NCBI GenBank assembly: GCA_017860275.1
Contig: JAFNAQ010000009.1
Span: 1-64,000 of the forward strand
Length of the DNA stretch: 64,000 nt
Direction: 5' to 3'
Source: Bacteroidota bacterium
GTDB taxonomy: Bacteria; Bacteroidota; Bacteroidia; Bacteroidales; P3
Positions 51,055-59,844 of this stretch are shown in pieces (positions within the stretch are counted from its first letter, which is position 1; each line of letters begins with the position of its first letter). The notes under the pieces were generated by a model. The model did no database searches and had not been told where the DNA came from. It saw only the letters and a list, made by a program, of their open reading frames with translations. Made by a program: the position numbers and the translations under genes.

Positions 51055-52455
51055 TTAGAAATTATTTTGGTCGGGCAGCTCATCCTCAGGCTCTGTTTTT
51101 GGCTTGGGCATCTCCAGAAGACCTCGTTGCAAGAGGTCGTAGATCTTAGTCTTGCCTATGCCGAGCTTCTTGGCAACAAAGCGCACCTTATAATCGTACT
51201 TCTTAAGGAAGTGCTCAATGATGATTAGCTCGTAATCTTCTAGCGTTCTCTCGATGGCGAAGAAGTCTTCACGCTGAAAATCACTCTTGATATTGAGATT
51301 CTCAGCGTAGATGGTCTGAGTGTCGGTCATGACGATGGCTAGCTCAATCACAGCCTTGAGCTCTCGGACGTTGCCGGCGAAGGTGTAGCTCATAAGGGCG
51401 ACTTTAGCACAGTCAGAGAGGTACTTAAGAGGCTTCTTGTTCTTCTTACAGAAGTCGTGGATGAAGCGCTCTGACATAAGGATGATGTCCTCACCCCTGT
51501 CTTTCAAAGGAGGGAGCTTGATGGAAAGGCCTAGGAGTCTGTAGTAGAGGTCTTCGCGGAAGTTGCCTTGCTCTACCTCCTTCTTTAGGTCTTTATGGGT
51601 TGCGGAGATGACTCTAACGTCGACCTTTATCGAGCCGAGGCCGCCTACTCTTGTGATTTCGCCCTCTTGGAGAACGCGTAAGAGCTTCGCCTGCATGCGG
51701 ATATCCATGTCGCCAATCTCATCAAGGAAGAGTGTTCCTGAGCTCGCCTCTTCGAAGTATCCGATCTTCCGGCTTATTGCTCCCGTAAACGAACCTTTCT
51801 CATGTCCAAAGAAGGCGCTCTCGATGAGCTCCGTAGGGATGGCGGAGACGTTAACGGCAACCATTTTGTTGTTCCATCGGCGTGATTCATGGTGTATATA
51901 TTTCGCCACGACCTCTTTACCAGTGCCGGTGTCGCCAAAAATGGTGACGTTGATGTCGCTATTGGACGCCTTGTTCATAAGATTGCGCACGAGGATCATC
52001 TCTGGGGAGGTGCAGACGAAGTCTTCGAGGATTTGTACCTCGGTGCTTGTCTTTTTGAGATGAGATATCTGGTTGGAGTAGCTTTGTCCGCGATGTATGA
52101 CGCCGGCATGATTCCACAGGGTATCCAAGAGAACGTCGTCGTTTTTGACCACGTCGAGGATTTGTTCATCAGATAAATAGTCGCGGTAATCAGCCTCGTT
52201 GTCTTGCGAGACCACGTGCACAGTCTTGATGCCCTGGTAATTCTCCCTGAGCAGCTCAAGACAGTCCTCTGAGTCTAAGAACTTGAAGTCGTAGCATAAG
52301 ATTATCGCATGCCATTCATCTCGTGGTTTAACTAAGAAGTCTTCGACTCCAGAAACAGAGATAGCCTCCCAGTCTGCGTTTAAGTTCAGATGGTAGGCTA
52401 TTCTTTTGATCAGTGGCTCGTTGTCTGCCACCACTGCTATTCGTAGCTTGTTCAT
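51055..52455 (-). CDS. Sigma-54-dependent response regulator with divergent receiver
   Basis: A 466-residue NtrC-type activator. Residues 1-120 are a weak receiver domain: 'IAVVADNEPLI' has only one acid (Asp11) where a pair is usual, and Asp56 in 'AIILCYDFKFLD' aligns with the phospho-acceptor, but the surrounding pattern is poor. Residues about 150-390 are the AAA+ domain: GDTGTGKEVVAKYIH (Walker A), GSFTGA sigma-54 loop in 'HEKGSFTGAISRKIGYFEEA', 'GTLFLDEIGDM' (Walker B), and 'GNVRELKAVIELA'. A Fis-type helix-turn-helix ends it ('YDYKVRFVAKKLGIGKTKIY'). No sensor kinase is adjacent. In Bacteroidetes such regulators often control envelope functions. Target genes unknown. Confidence 0.9.
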   Translation of the reverse strand: MNKLRIAVVADNEPLIKRIAYHLNLNADWEAISVSGVEDFLVKPRDEWHAIILCYDFKFLDSEDCLELLRENYQGIKTVHVVSQDNEADYRDYLSDEQILDVVKNDDVLLDTLWNHAGVIHRGQSYSNQISHLKKTSTEVQILEDFVCTSPEMILVRNLMNKASNSDINVTIFGDTGTGKEVVAKYIHHESRRWNNKMVAVNVSAIPTELIESAFFGHEKGSFTGAISRKIGYFEEASSGTLFLDEIGDMDIRMQAKLLRVLQEGEITRVGGLGSIKVDVRVISATHKDLKKEVEQGNFREDLYYRLLGLSIKLPPLKDRGEDIILMSERFIHDFCKKNKKPLKYLSDCAKVALMSYTFAGNVRELKAVIELAIVMTDTQTIYAENLNIKSDFQREDFFAIERTLEDYELIIIEHFLKKYDYKVRFVAKKLGIGKTKIYDLLQRGLLEMPKPKTEPEDELPDQNNF

Positions 52456-52482
52456 TGTCCCTTGTTATTTCCTTATTCGGGA

Positions 52483-52490
52483 CAAAGTTA
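52483..52490 (-). promoter_or_regulatory. Promoter -7 box of the sigma-54 activator gene
   Basis: TAACTTTG on the minus strand, 27 bases before the ATG at 52455; it touches the 3' end of the PiT gap region. Confidence 0.5.
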
Positions 52491-52491
52491 G

Positions 52492-54711
52492 CTAAATTTC
52501 TGTAATAAAATCTCTTTGTGCCTTTAAAAGATTTAGTGTTTGGAGCATTAAGTTCTTAGTCTCGTTCAGGATTGCGAGATAAAGGATGGCGTTTCTTGTG
52601 CTTTCTGCTTGTGATTTTATCCTCCTTACCTCGTTTTTTCTCGCCTCATTGAGTAGGAACAAGATCTCTTGTTGCTTTTCAATTACTCTTGGCACCATAG
52701 AGAAGTCATTACGATTTATGGCATCGAGATTCATCTCGAAGAATTCTGAGGTTGCGAAGTTTATTTTCTCAAGTTCTCCGACTTGGACATCAGATAAACC
52801 TTGGTGCTGGTTGTTGATATGCTCGAACGATGGCTTGGTGATAAAGGACAATGAGTGCGCAATCTCTCTTAGATAATCAATTACCTGAACATAGTAATGT
52901 CCTGTGTGTATTGTTTCTTCTGAAAATTGGTTCAAGGTAATGTAGACCTGCTGCTTGATCATCTTAGTATCGTCGGTAAATTTGTACATCCTCTCATCAA
53001 GAGACTTCAGTAATTTCCTGTCCTCGGTGTTAAGACCAATGATGGTTTGCGAGTAAATGTCCTTTATTGTTACGATTGCTTCCTTTATATTGCCTACACA
53101 TTTCTCCATAATTGTCTCTTCCTTAACCTCTCCCTCAAAGACACAAGTCTTATTCTTCTTGACTCTTTTGTTATGTAATCTGTTCGAATGGAGTATTAAT
53201 AAGACTGTCATCACTACCATTGCACCCATTCCCCAGAAACCACCAAGATAACAAACTCCAGCAATGATACCTGAGAGTACAAATGCTATGATTGCTGTGA
53301 TAAACCATCCACCGATTACAGTTAAAACACCTGTTACTCGATATACTGCGGACTCTCTACCCCACGCCTTGTCGGAGAGAGATGTTCCCATTGCAACCAT
53401 AAATGTGACGTATGTTGTGGAGAGTGGAAGCTTTAATGAGGTTGCTGAGGCAATAAGAATTGATGACATTACTAAATTTACTGATGCTCGGATAAGGTCA
53501 AAAGATGCCTGATTCTGCATACCAACAGCATAGGTTGATTTACGAAATCGTCTCTCTATAAAACTATTAACACTAGTAGGGAGGAAGGCAGAAATGTTAT
53601 TTCCTAAGTTCCTTGTTGACCTAACTATACCTCTTGACATTTGTGTTGAACCAAACCTTTCAACTACTGCATTCTGATTAGCAAGACTGATTTCAGTCTC
53701 AGTAACCGTCTTAGCTTTCTTAGAAAACCATAGAGTTGCCGCCATTATCACCCCTGACCCTATCAATAGTAATGGAGATGTGTGAACTGCTCCCTTTAGA
53801 CTGTTCATCATCATCGAAGCATCGCTTCCTGAATTTTTGAAAATATCATAAGAATCTAATCCAGCCACAGAAACTCCAATAAAGTTCACAAGATCGTTTC
53901 CTGCAAAAGCTAATGCTAAAGCAAAGGTCCCTATCAATACTACACCCTTAAGGATATTTATGCGAGTAAACATAATAATCAGTTGTAGAATCAATGTAAT
54001 AACTACAAATGAAGAAAAAAGGATCAATCCAGTATTTGCATCAATATATGAGATCAATGTATCAGAAGAAAGAGTAGTCCCCTTTAGTCCCTTCATAATA
54101 ATAAAATATATTATTGCAGTTATAGAGAACCCACCCCAAATTGCACCATAGTAACGATATGAATTCTTATAATTGAAAGAAAAAAGTAAACGTGCAAAGA
54201 ACTGAACAATAGTACCCACAGAGAAAGCTATAGCGACAGAGATAAATATTGCAGAAATAATTGTAAGTACTTTCGCAGTATTAATATACTCACTAATAGC
54301 CGAAATATCTCCATCCTGCGATACTATCGAAAGTAAAGATACCACTACAGATGCTCCCAACAAGTCAAAAACCAAAGATACTGTAGTCGAAGTTGGCATC
54401 CCAAGAGTATTAAAAAAATCAATTAATAATACATCTGTTATCATTACGGCTAAGAAAATAACCATAACCTGTTCGAAAGTAAACATTGCAGGATTAAATA
54501 TCCCACTACGAGCAACTTCCATCATCCCTGAAGAAAAAATTGCACCAATCATTATCCCTAATGAAGCAACAATCATTATTACAAATCGAGGAGCAGCCTT
54601 AGAGCCAATGGCTGAGTTTAAAAAGTTTACAGCATCATTACTAACACCAACTACTAGGTCAAATGCAGCCAAGGCTAGTAATACTAATACAATAATAAAA
54701 TAAATGTCCAT
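52492..54711 (-). CDS. PiT-family inorganic phosphate transporter with PhoU-like tail
   Basis: A 739-residue membrane protein. The two PiT signatures are 'VVGVSNDAVNFLNSAIGSKA' near residue 22 and 'AFAGNDLVNFIGVSVAGLDS' further on, each with the GxNDxxN-type core that binds phosphate and cation. About ten transmembrane helices run to residue 510. The last 220 residues are soluble and helical ('CVGNIKEAIVTIKDIYSQTI', 'SLSFITKPSFEHINNQHQG', 'ARKNEVRRIKSQAESTRNAI'), resembling a PhoU-type domain fused to the permease. Separate PhoU partners of PiT are usual; a fused domain implies built-in control. G+C content drops across this gene. No pho regulator is adjacent other than the sigma-54 activator. 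Confidence 0.9.
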   Translation of the reverse strand: MDIYFIIVLVLLALAAFDLVVGVSNDAVNFLNSAIGSKAAPRFVIMIVASLGIMIGAIFSSGMMEVARSGIFNPAMFTFEQVMVIFLAVMITDVLLIDFFNTLGMPTSTTVSLVFDLLGASVVVSLLSIVSQDGDISAISEYINTAKVLTIISAIFISVAIAFSVGTIVQFFARLLFSFNYKNSYRYYGAIWGGFSITAIIYFIIMKGLKGTTLSSDTLISYIDANTGLILFSSFVVITLILQLIIMFTRINILKGVVLIGTFALALAFAGNDLVNFIGVSVAGLDSYDIFKNSGSDASMMMNSLKGAVHTSPLLLIGSGVIMAATLWFSKKAKTVTETEISLANQNAVVERFGSTQMSRGIVRSTRNLGNNISAFLPTSVNSFIERRFRKSTYAVGMQNQASFDLIRASVNLVMSSILIASATSLKLPLSTTYVTFMVAMGTSLSDKAWGRESAVYRVTGVLTVIGGWFITAIIAFVLSGIIAGVCYLGGFWGMGAMVVMTVLLILHSNRLHNKRVKKNKTCVFEGEVKEETIMEKCVGNIKEAIVTIKDIYSQTIIGLNTEDRKLLKSLDERMYKFTDDTKMIKQQVYITLNQFSEETIHTGHYYVQVIDYLREIAHSLSFITKPSFEHINNQHQGLSDVQVGELEKINFATSEFFEMNLDAINRNDFSMVPRVIEKQQEILFLLNEARKNEVRRIKSQAESTRNAILYLAILNETKNLMLQTLNLLKAQRDFITEI

Positions 54712-54772
54712 AGAAATATCTAATTAGTTAATAAATAAACTATCAATATTGAAAAACAATTTTTTGAGCGTG

Positions 54773-54780
54773 CAAAATTA
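54773..54780 (-). promoter_or_regulatory. Promoter -7 box of the phosphate transporter gene
   Basis: TAATTTTG on the minus strand, 61 bases before the ATG at 54711. Confidence 0.5.
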
Positions 54781-55065
54781 TCGACAAAAATCCCCATTCA
54801 CATTAAGTAAACATTATTTGTACATTAATTTAATGTTAAGGCTAAAAAGCTTAATAAAATTAGAGAAGTAAGCGGTCTGAATTTATTTCTTTATTCACAA
54901 AGACAAATTCTATTACAATAATTGAAACCATTAAACAATAATAAAACAAATAACAGCATGCAAAAAATCCCTCCTACCGGCGAATAAAATAAAATCTAAG
55001 ACAAACTAATCAGACCGCTAACAAGAGTAACTTCATATTTTAGAACAAAAACTAATATCAAATGT
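54781..55065. other. Intergenic region with a distant 10-base inverted repeat
   Basis: No gene is seen in this AT-rich gap. AGCGGTCTGA (54871-54880) is repeated inverted at 55010-55019, 129 bases away, near the end of the SGNH gene. The stretch between contains nothing I recognise. A short RNA closed by this pair is possible but unproven. Confidence 0.4.
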
Positions 55066-56115
55066 TTAATATTTAACAATCTTAGAGTTATAACTATCGC
55101 CCTTAGACATTATCCTAACTACATAAAGTCCATCTATAAAATTATTAATATTAATATCCAATTTAACAATTCCCCCTATAGGCTTAGTATTAATCCTCTT
55201 TATGACTTGTGCTTTAACATCTAAGACTAAAATTTCAATATCATCGAAAATATTATTTATACCAACAGATATTGATTGTGTTTCTTTGCTGTAATACACA
55301 TTTGCTTCGAAGTTTCTTCCTCTTGGGGTTGTGATATAGCTCTGAAACCAATTAGCTGAGGAGTCAAACATAATACTATTAGAAATATTTTGAAGAAAAT
55401 AACACTCTGCATTACTAACTCCCACAGGTAGATATTGAGTATTTATACTATCTTGGAAAAATGTTGAATAAAAAATACAGGAGTTTAGATAAGTCCCTTG
55501 AATAGAAGGATGAGAATTATCGCTTGAGTGTAAAACAATAGTTGAATCGGTTACAATAGATTTAATCCAAGCAGCTCCAACAGGGGCAACCCAAGAACCA
55601 AAATCTGTTGCCATCTTCAGATAATTATCATACAATCTTTGGCTCATGGATAAGAAAGTACAAAAAGGAGGATAATACGGACAATTTACAGCATCGCCAT
55701 AACGATAACCCCAAGTCATATAGAATACAACCTTGCATTGAGGATTATAAGTCTTAGCTAAGCTATCAAGTTTTAAAGCATAAGGATAAACATCAGTCAT
55801 AAACTGCATATCAGGGAAAGCCACCTCTTGACTCTGACCTTGTAATACAACAAAATCTAAATTCCCCTTCTGTAACTTTTCTAATAAATCAGAAGTATTA
55901 ATATTATTCCAATGAGTAGAAAATTGAGCACCTCCAGCAGTATGAACATCATAATTTATTGTTTTACCCATAGAGGAAGAAACCTCTGAAACCATAAAAG
56001 GAAGATTATTAACATCTGTATAACTATTACCTATAAAAAGGACATTCTTTGTTTGTGAATTAACACAAAAAGACAAAACAAGTGAAAAAATAAGAGCAAA
56101 GCATTTAACTTTCAT
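55066..56115 (-). CDS. SGNH/GDSL-like hydrolase with T9SS sorting domain
   Basis: A 349-residue secreted protein with a signal peptide (to about residue 20, CVNS-Q). Residues 23-260 are an SGNH-type hydrolase close to DUF4886: 'NVLFIGNSYTDVNNLPFM' (block I, Ser in GNSYT), 'HTAGGAQFSTHW' (Gly block), 'DFVVLQGQSQEVAF' (Asn/Gln block) and 'SDNSHPSIQGTYLNSCIFY' (Asp-x-x-His block). A T9SS type A sorting domain ends it ('IFDDIEILVLDVKAQVI', 'FIDGLYVVRIMSKGDSY'), though the YPNP lead is degenerate. Such enzymes deacylate glycans. It is 17 bases after the LRR gene at 56133, probably one transcript. Confidence 0.83.
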   Translation of the reverse strand: MKVKCFALIFSLVLSFCVNSQTKNVLFIGNSYTDVNNLPFMVSEVSSSMGKTINYDVHTAGGAQFSTHWNNINTSDLLEKLQKGNLDFVVLQGQSQEVAFPDMQFMTDVYPYALKLDSLAKTYNPQCKVVFYMTWGYRYGDAVNCPYYPPFCTFLSMSQRLYDNYLKMATDFGSWVAPVGAAWIKSIVTDSTIVLHSSDNSHPSIQGTYLNSCIFYSTFFQDSINTQYLPVGVSNAECYFLQNISNSIMFDSSANWFQSYITTPRGRNFEANVYYSKETQSISVGINNIFDDIEILVLDVKAQVIKRINTKPIGGIVKLDININNFIDGLYVVRIMSKGDSYNSKIVKY

Positions 56116-56132
56116 ATAAAAACATTTATTTA

Positions 56133-57605
56133 CTATTTAACAATCAATTTGTTATAAAGATTAAGATCTTCAATTTGTATCAAAACATTATAAATACCCT
56201 TTTCAAAACCTCTAACATCAATCTCCAATTTATTATCCGATTCATTAATATCAAATCTCTTCATCTCTCTTCCAAATATATCCAAAATGATAACCTTAGC
56301 ACTTGACCAAGGTCCTTGAATTTCTAATATTGAAAAATCCTTTGCAGGGTTAGGATAAAGCTTTGTAGAAAGATTCCTTGTTATAAGATTATCCAATCCA
56401 ACAAAACAACCATAATTTTTAAAATTGCTCCAATATTCAGCCCCTTGGTAAATGGTCAATGAATTACAAGGCACTTTAATTGGAGTTGTATCTGAAATCC
56501 CTGCAAATGTTGAGGATACAATTTGAGGTGGAGTTTCTGGATAAAGTTTTATCTCACTAAGACCAGTACAATATGAAAAGGCTTGATCGCCTATCTTAGT
56601 AACTAAAGCTGGAATAGTAATTGATGTCAGTCCTGGGCAATCATAGAAAGCCCCCATACTAATTTCCGTAATTGAATTAGGAATATTAATTGTGGTTAAT
56701 CCATCGCAGTATGCAAAGGCAAAATCACCAATTGAACTAACCGAAGGAGGAATTGTAACGGAGGATAATTGATTGCACTGAAAAAAACTACTCCAATAAA
56801 TATGACTAACAGAGTTTGGGATAATTACCGAACCTGTTTTTTGAGTAGTGCAAGCAATTAACGTATCCATAACTTTATTATATAGAATCCCATCCAATGA
56901 AGAATATTTTGGATTATTTGCATCAACATTGATTGCACTTAGATTTCCATAGCAAAAAGCCAAATCTTCAATATAATTTACATTACTTGTAACTAAGAAA
57001 GCCCCTTGCTTAGCACCTGGGCAGCAGATTAAAGTATCTCCCAACTTATTATACAAAACACCATTAATAGAAGAATAATTTGGATTATTAACATCCACAT
57101 TTATATCTTGCATGAACCAACAACCATATAAAGCCGCGAAATCAATACGAGTAAGAGTAGATGGCACATAGAAATTTGTTAACCCGAAACAATACCTAAA
57201 CGACCACTCACCAATGTAATTCACTGAACTTGGCAATGAAATAGATTTGATACTACTATTAGAAAAAGCACAACTACCAATACAATTTATGGAGTTAGGG
57301 ATGAAGACAGAATCAATATAATTACATTCCCTAAAAGCATTTTCTCCTATCGATTTCACATCATAAGTTATAGTATTATAAATCACAGTTGAAGGAATAG
57401 AAATAGTACTATCATATTCATCGGAAAATTCCTGATAATCATTCCCTTTGTAAGTAATTTCAACTGAATACGGGATTACTGAAGATAATATATTATAATA
57501 GAGGGTATCGCCATCATTATTCATAGCCCAAAATTCTTGAGCCGCTACCCTACTCCCGATACCAAAGGATAAAAGAGCAATAAGAATTAATACAGATTTT
57601 TTCAT
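56133..57605 (-). CDS. T9SS-exported BspA-type LRR protein
   Basis: A 490-residue secreted protein with signal peptide (residues 1-22, SRVAA-Q). A BspA-type leucine-rich solenoid spans about residues 30-385 with units of the pattern IGxxAFxxCxxLTxIxIP; two special units 'INVDVNNPNYSSINGVLYNK' type carry the known NxxYSSxxGVLYNK insert. It closes with 'VPCNSLTIYQGAEYWSNF' as in the proteins at 11996 and 25583, then a T9SS sorting domain ('STKLYPNPAKDFSILEI', 'EKGIYNVLIQIEDL'). It lacks the ICxG/GCDS repeat. Probably a surface adhesin. Same strand and close to the SGNH gene. Confidence 0.9.
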   Translation of the reverse strand: MKKSVLILIALLSFGIGSRVAAQEFWAMNNDGDTLYYNILSSVIPYSVEITYKGNDYQEFSDEYDSTISIPSTVIYNTITYDVKSIGENAFRECNYIDSVFIPNSINCIGSCAFSNSSIKSISLPSSVNYIGEWSFRYCFGLTNFYVPSTLTRIDFAALYGCWFMQDINVDVNNPNYSSINGVLYNKLGDTLICCPGAKQGAFLVTSNVNYIEDLAFCYGNLSAINVDANNPKYSSLDGILYNKVMDTLIACTTQKTGSVIIPNSVSHIYWSSFFQCNQLSSVTIPPSVSSIGDFAFAYCDGLTTINIPNSITEISMGAFYDCPGLTSITIPALVTKIGDQAFSYCTGLSEIKLYPETPPQIVSSTFAGISDTTPIKVPCNSLTIYQGAEYWSNFKNYGCFVGLDNLITRNLSTKLYPNPAKDFSILEIQGPWSSAKVIILDIFGREMKRFDINESDNKLEIDVRGFEKGIYNVLIQIEDLNLYNKLIVK

Positions 57606-57643
57606 AATAATTGAGATTATAATTTAATGACTAAAATAACTCC

Positions 57644-57985
57644 TTATAATTGCTCGAGGAAACTATTAAGAGTATAAATGTTCTTTTTCATTAGTTCTTG
57701 AATGCGAATAATTTGACTTTGGTCTATGTTTTTCGAATGAGATTGTTCTAATGATTCTATTATTTCTTTTATTTTATTGAAATCTTTACAAACATCAGGG
57801 GCTCTTTGTCCATAAATTTCACAAATTGAATCTATTTTCGAAATATTTTTATCTAAAGTTTCTTTATTGTCTTTTAGTTCCTTTAGTGTAGATGCGCCAG
57901 AAATTATTGCTAATATATTATTATAAAGGCTTATTACTTCGAAAATAGTTTTTTTATAAAGTATTTTGATGTTAGTATTTTTCAT
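57644..57985 (-). CDS. Small helical protein of unknown function
   Basis: A 113-residue protein without signal peptide, almost wholly alpha-helical with heptad-like stretches ('IKILYKKTIFEVISLYNNIL', 'ELKDNKETLDKNISKIDSIC', 'FNKIKEIIESLEQSHSKNID'). Two cysteines (CEIYGQRAPDVC) lie ten residues apart. I recognise no family. It is 38 bases upstream of the LRR gene on the same strand. Either a real small cytosolic protein or a member of a helical bundle family such as the four-helix type. Confidence 0.5.
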   Translation of the reverse strand: MKNTNIKILYKKTIFEVISLYNNILAIISGASTLKELKDNKETLDKNISKIDSICEIYGQRAPDVCKDFNKIKEIIESLEQSHSKNIDQSQIIRIQELMKKNIYTLNSFLEQL

Positions 57986-58065
57986 AATAACATGTTATTA
58001 AGTTTTTATATGCATATCACTTATTAAACAACAATTATTATATTAATTTGTTTGATTTTTCAATT

Positions 58066-58104
58066 AAATAAAAAAAAGACCATCCAATTATGAATGGTCA
58101 TCAT
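58066..58104 (-). terminator. Terminator of the secreted unknown gene at 58122
   Basis: GACCAT and ATGGTC (about 58079-58084 and 58095-58100) pair around CCAATTATGA, and on the minus strand the hairpin is followed by CTTTTTTTTATTTAAT. The stop at 58122 is about 20 bases upstream. Confidence 0.7.
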
Positions 58105-58121
58105 ATATGATTAACATCTTA

Positions 58122-59705
58122 CTACCTTGTTTGAAAACTTCCGATGATGTTATTTTCTAGATAATGGCCTAAGAAAAGGATTTGTTTATCGTAGTTAAGA
58201 TACATAGTTTTAAATAGTGGCATCTTATTAATTTTTGTATTGTATACCTCATGCCAACGCCAAGAACCATCATTATATATTTGAACAAAGTTAACTTGTG
58301 TCCTTAGTTTATCACTATCATAGTTTCTTTTTGCAGAAAAACTATTACCATCATAGTTAGCTTGATGATCGTTAAACATTATATACATTCCATAACGATC
58401 TCTAGCAAGTTCATAGGAGTTGTATTGATCGCTTTCTCTATATGTTTTTTGACGTTTTGGAATATAGGAATTTCCTGTTATTAGACCTTTTTTATCAACA
58501 TTGGTTATTATTAGATCTCTAAAATAGTTTGCATTTTCTCCTGTTTCAACTTCTCCTTGACGCTTTGGTGGGATAATCTTTGAGGCAAAACGTTGTTCAC
58601 CAACCATTATACAATTCCCTCCAACCATTGGGTAAAGGTGGTCTACTTCTGCTATCATATCTGACGGATAAGGTAAGCCTTCTGCTATATCATCATCGGT
58701 TTCATATTCCTTAAATTCTAATGTTGACTCATTTTTCTTAAAACCTCTTCTGTGGTCATATATAAAAGAGAATGTCCCCGTTGCTAGATTTGGATATTCT
58801 GATGAGTTAGCATAGTAGCCTGCAACTAAATAATCTTCTTCGTGAGCAAAAGCACACTTGAAACTTGTTGCCCATGCCTTTGTCAATTGTTCGTCATGTG
58901 TTCTTTGTTCATATTCTGTAAGCCATATAAGGTGAACCTTGCCATCTGTATGTAGTTTTTTCTTTGCCATAGAGAAAGAATTAACTGCAATTAAAGCTCT
59001 TTTTCCATCATTACTTACAGCAATATCTTTAACCACATAACCATCATTTTTTATCTGTAGTTTATGTGATTTCTCCCACAAAAGACGCATCTTATCGTCA
59101 TATATTTCAACATTTACTGACTTTCCAGAAGTGTCATTGGTGAAAAATCCAAAGGCTAGCTTTGATTTATTTTCCGAAAAAGAGAATAAGTATGGTTTTT
59201 GTCCTTCTACAGCAAAGTAGTTATATGATTTAAATTTCTCTGGTTTCTCTCCCACCAAACGCATATCTCTTGTGTGAAAGAATTGTGTATAAAGGTTAGC
59301 CTTACCTGTTATAATCTTTTGTCCTTGTTGTTTTTTCTTAGTTCCCTTAGTCTCCACTGGCCTATCTTCCGACACCCTACTCAAGATAAATCCTATCAAC
59401 TCTCCACATCGCCAAGTGTGTTCAATCTTGAATGAATGATGACCAAAGTCCATTCTGTATATCTTTTCTACATTTTGGTTCCGGTCTATCTTAGCCATAT
59501 AGTAGTTTAACTTAAACTCTCCATTTCCAGCATATTCACTTAACTGATACCACATATAATAGCCCTCACCATCCTCCATTACAATGTTAGCTTCGGTACA
59601 TTGTTCTATAATATCGTAGAATCTCTCTCCCCATTTTGGTTCTATTTGTGCAAACGATGAAATGCTTAGTAAAAGAAATATAAGTATTGCAGAAAACTTT
59701 TTCAT
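58122..59705 (-). CDS. Exported protein of unknown function
   Basis: A 527-residue protein with a signal peptide (MKKFSAILIFLLLSISSFA-Q). No family recognised. The body is strand-rich with several segments of the form 'KSKLAFGFFTNDTSGKSVN', 'DGYVVKDIAVSNDGKRALIA' and 'YVTKIN...' that resemble blades of a beta-propeller, and a basic insertion TKGTKKKQQGQK near residue 120. No sorting domain at the end (it stops NNIIGSFQTR), so it is probably periplasmic. Divergent from a TonB-dependent receptor gene, with promoters back to back, which may mean shared control. Confidence 0.6.
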   Translation of the reverse strand: MKKFSAILIFLLLSISSFAQIEPKWGERFYDIIEQCTEANIVMEDGEGYYMWYQLSEYAGNGEFKLNYYMAKIDRNQNVEKIYRMDFGHHSFKIEHTWRCGELIGFILSRVSEDRPVETKGTKKKQQGQKIITGKANLYTQFFHTRDMRLVGEKPEKFKSYNYFAVEGQKPYLFSFSENKSKLAFGFFTNDTSGKSVNVEIYDDKMRLLWEKSHKLQIKNDGYVVKDIAVSNDGKRALIAVNSFSMAKKKLHTDGKVHLIWLTEYEQRTHDEQLTKAWATSFKCAFAHEEDYLVAGYYANSSEYPNLATGTFSFIYDHRRGFKKNESTLEFKEYETDDDIAEGLPYPSDMIAEVDHLYPMVGGNCIMVGEQRFASKIIPPKRQGEVETGENANYFRDLIITNVDKKGLITGNSYIPKRQKTYRESDQYNSYELARDRYGMYIMFNDHQANYDGNSFSAKRNYDSDKLRTQVNFVQIYNDGSWRWHEVYNTKINKMPLFKTMYLNYDKQILFLGHYLENNIIGSFQTR

Positions 59706-59734
59706 ATATCTATTATTTTGTCTAAATTTGGGAG

Positions 59735-59742
59735 CAAATATA
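59735..59742 (-). promoter_or_regulatory. Promoter -7 box of the exported unknown gene
   Basis: TATATTTG on the minus strand, 29 bases before the ATG at 59705. Confidence 0.6.
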
Positions 59743-59817
59743 CAAAAAAAATATAGTCAAATTAAACTTAATGATTTTTTAATGTCAAATATAGTATCTA
59801 TTTAGCAAGTTAAATAG

Positions 59818-59825
59818 TATTTTTG
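59818..59825 (+). promoter_or_regulatory. Promoter -7 box of the TonB-dependent receptor gene
   Basis: TATTTTTG, 19 bases before the ATG at 59845. Confidence 0.6.
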
Positions 59826-59844
59826 CACTCAAATTATTGAATTT

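Larger units (their letters stand above)
38400..53600. other. Block of raised G+C content
   Basis: Hand counts of single 60-base lines give 35% at 37501, 47% at 38521, 50% at 38821, 62% at 40081, 57% at 41101, 60% at 47701, 53% at 51601, then 28% at 53941 and 27% at 54241. The rise begins inside rnr and the fall is inside the PiT transporter gene. The block covers core genes (purD, thyA, folA, murF, anmK), glycan genes and intergenic DNA alike. Limits are approximate. Confidence 0.75.

Noticed and set aside
50830-51228. Plus-strand open frame of 132 codons across the hairpin mosaic and the end of the sigma-54 activator.
   Set aside because: Its repeated peptide (TPFPELE twice) is simply the mosaic read as codons, and the rest is antisense to a clear gene.
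38400-53600. GC-rich block as a classic genomic island.
   Set aside because: It consists of core metabolic and wall genes and lacks integrase, transposase and flanking repeats; recombination or assembly joining fits better.
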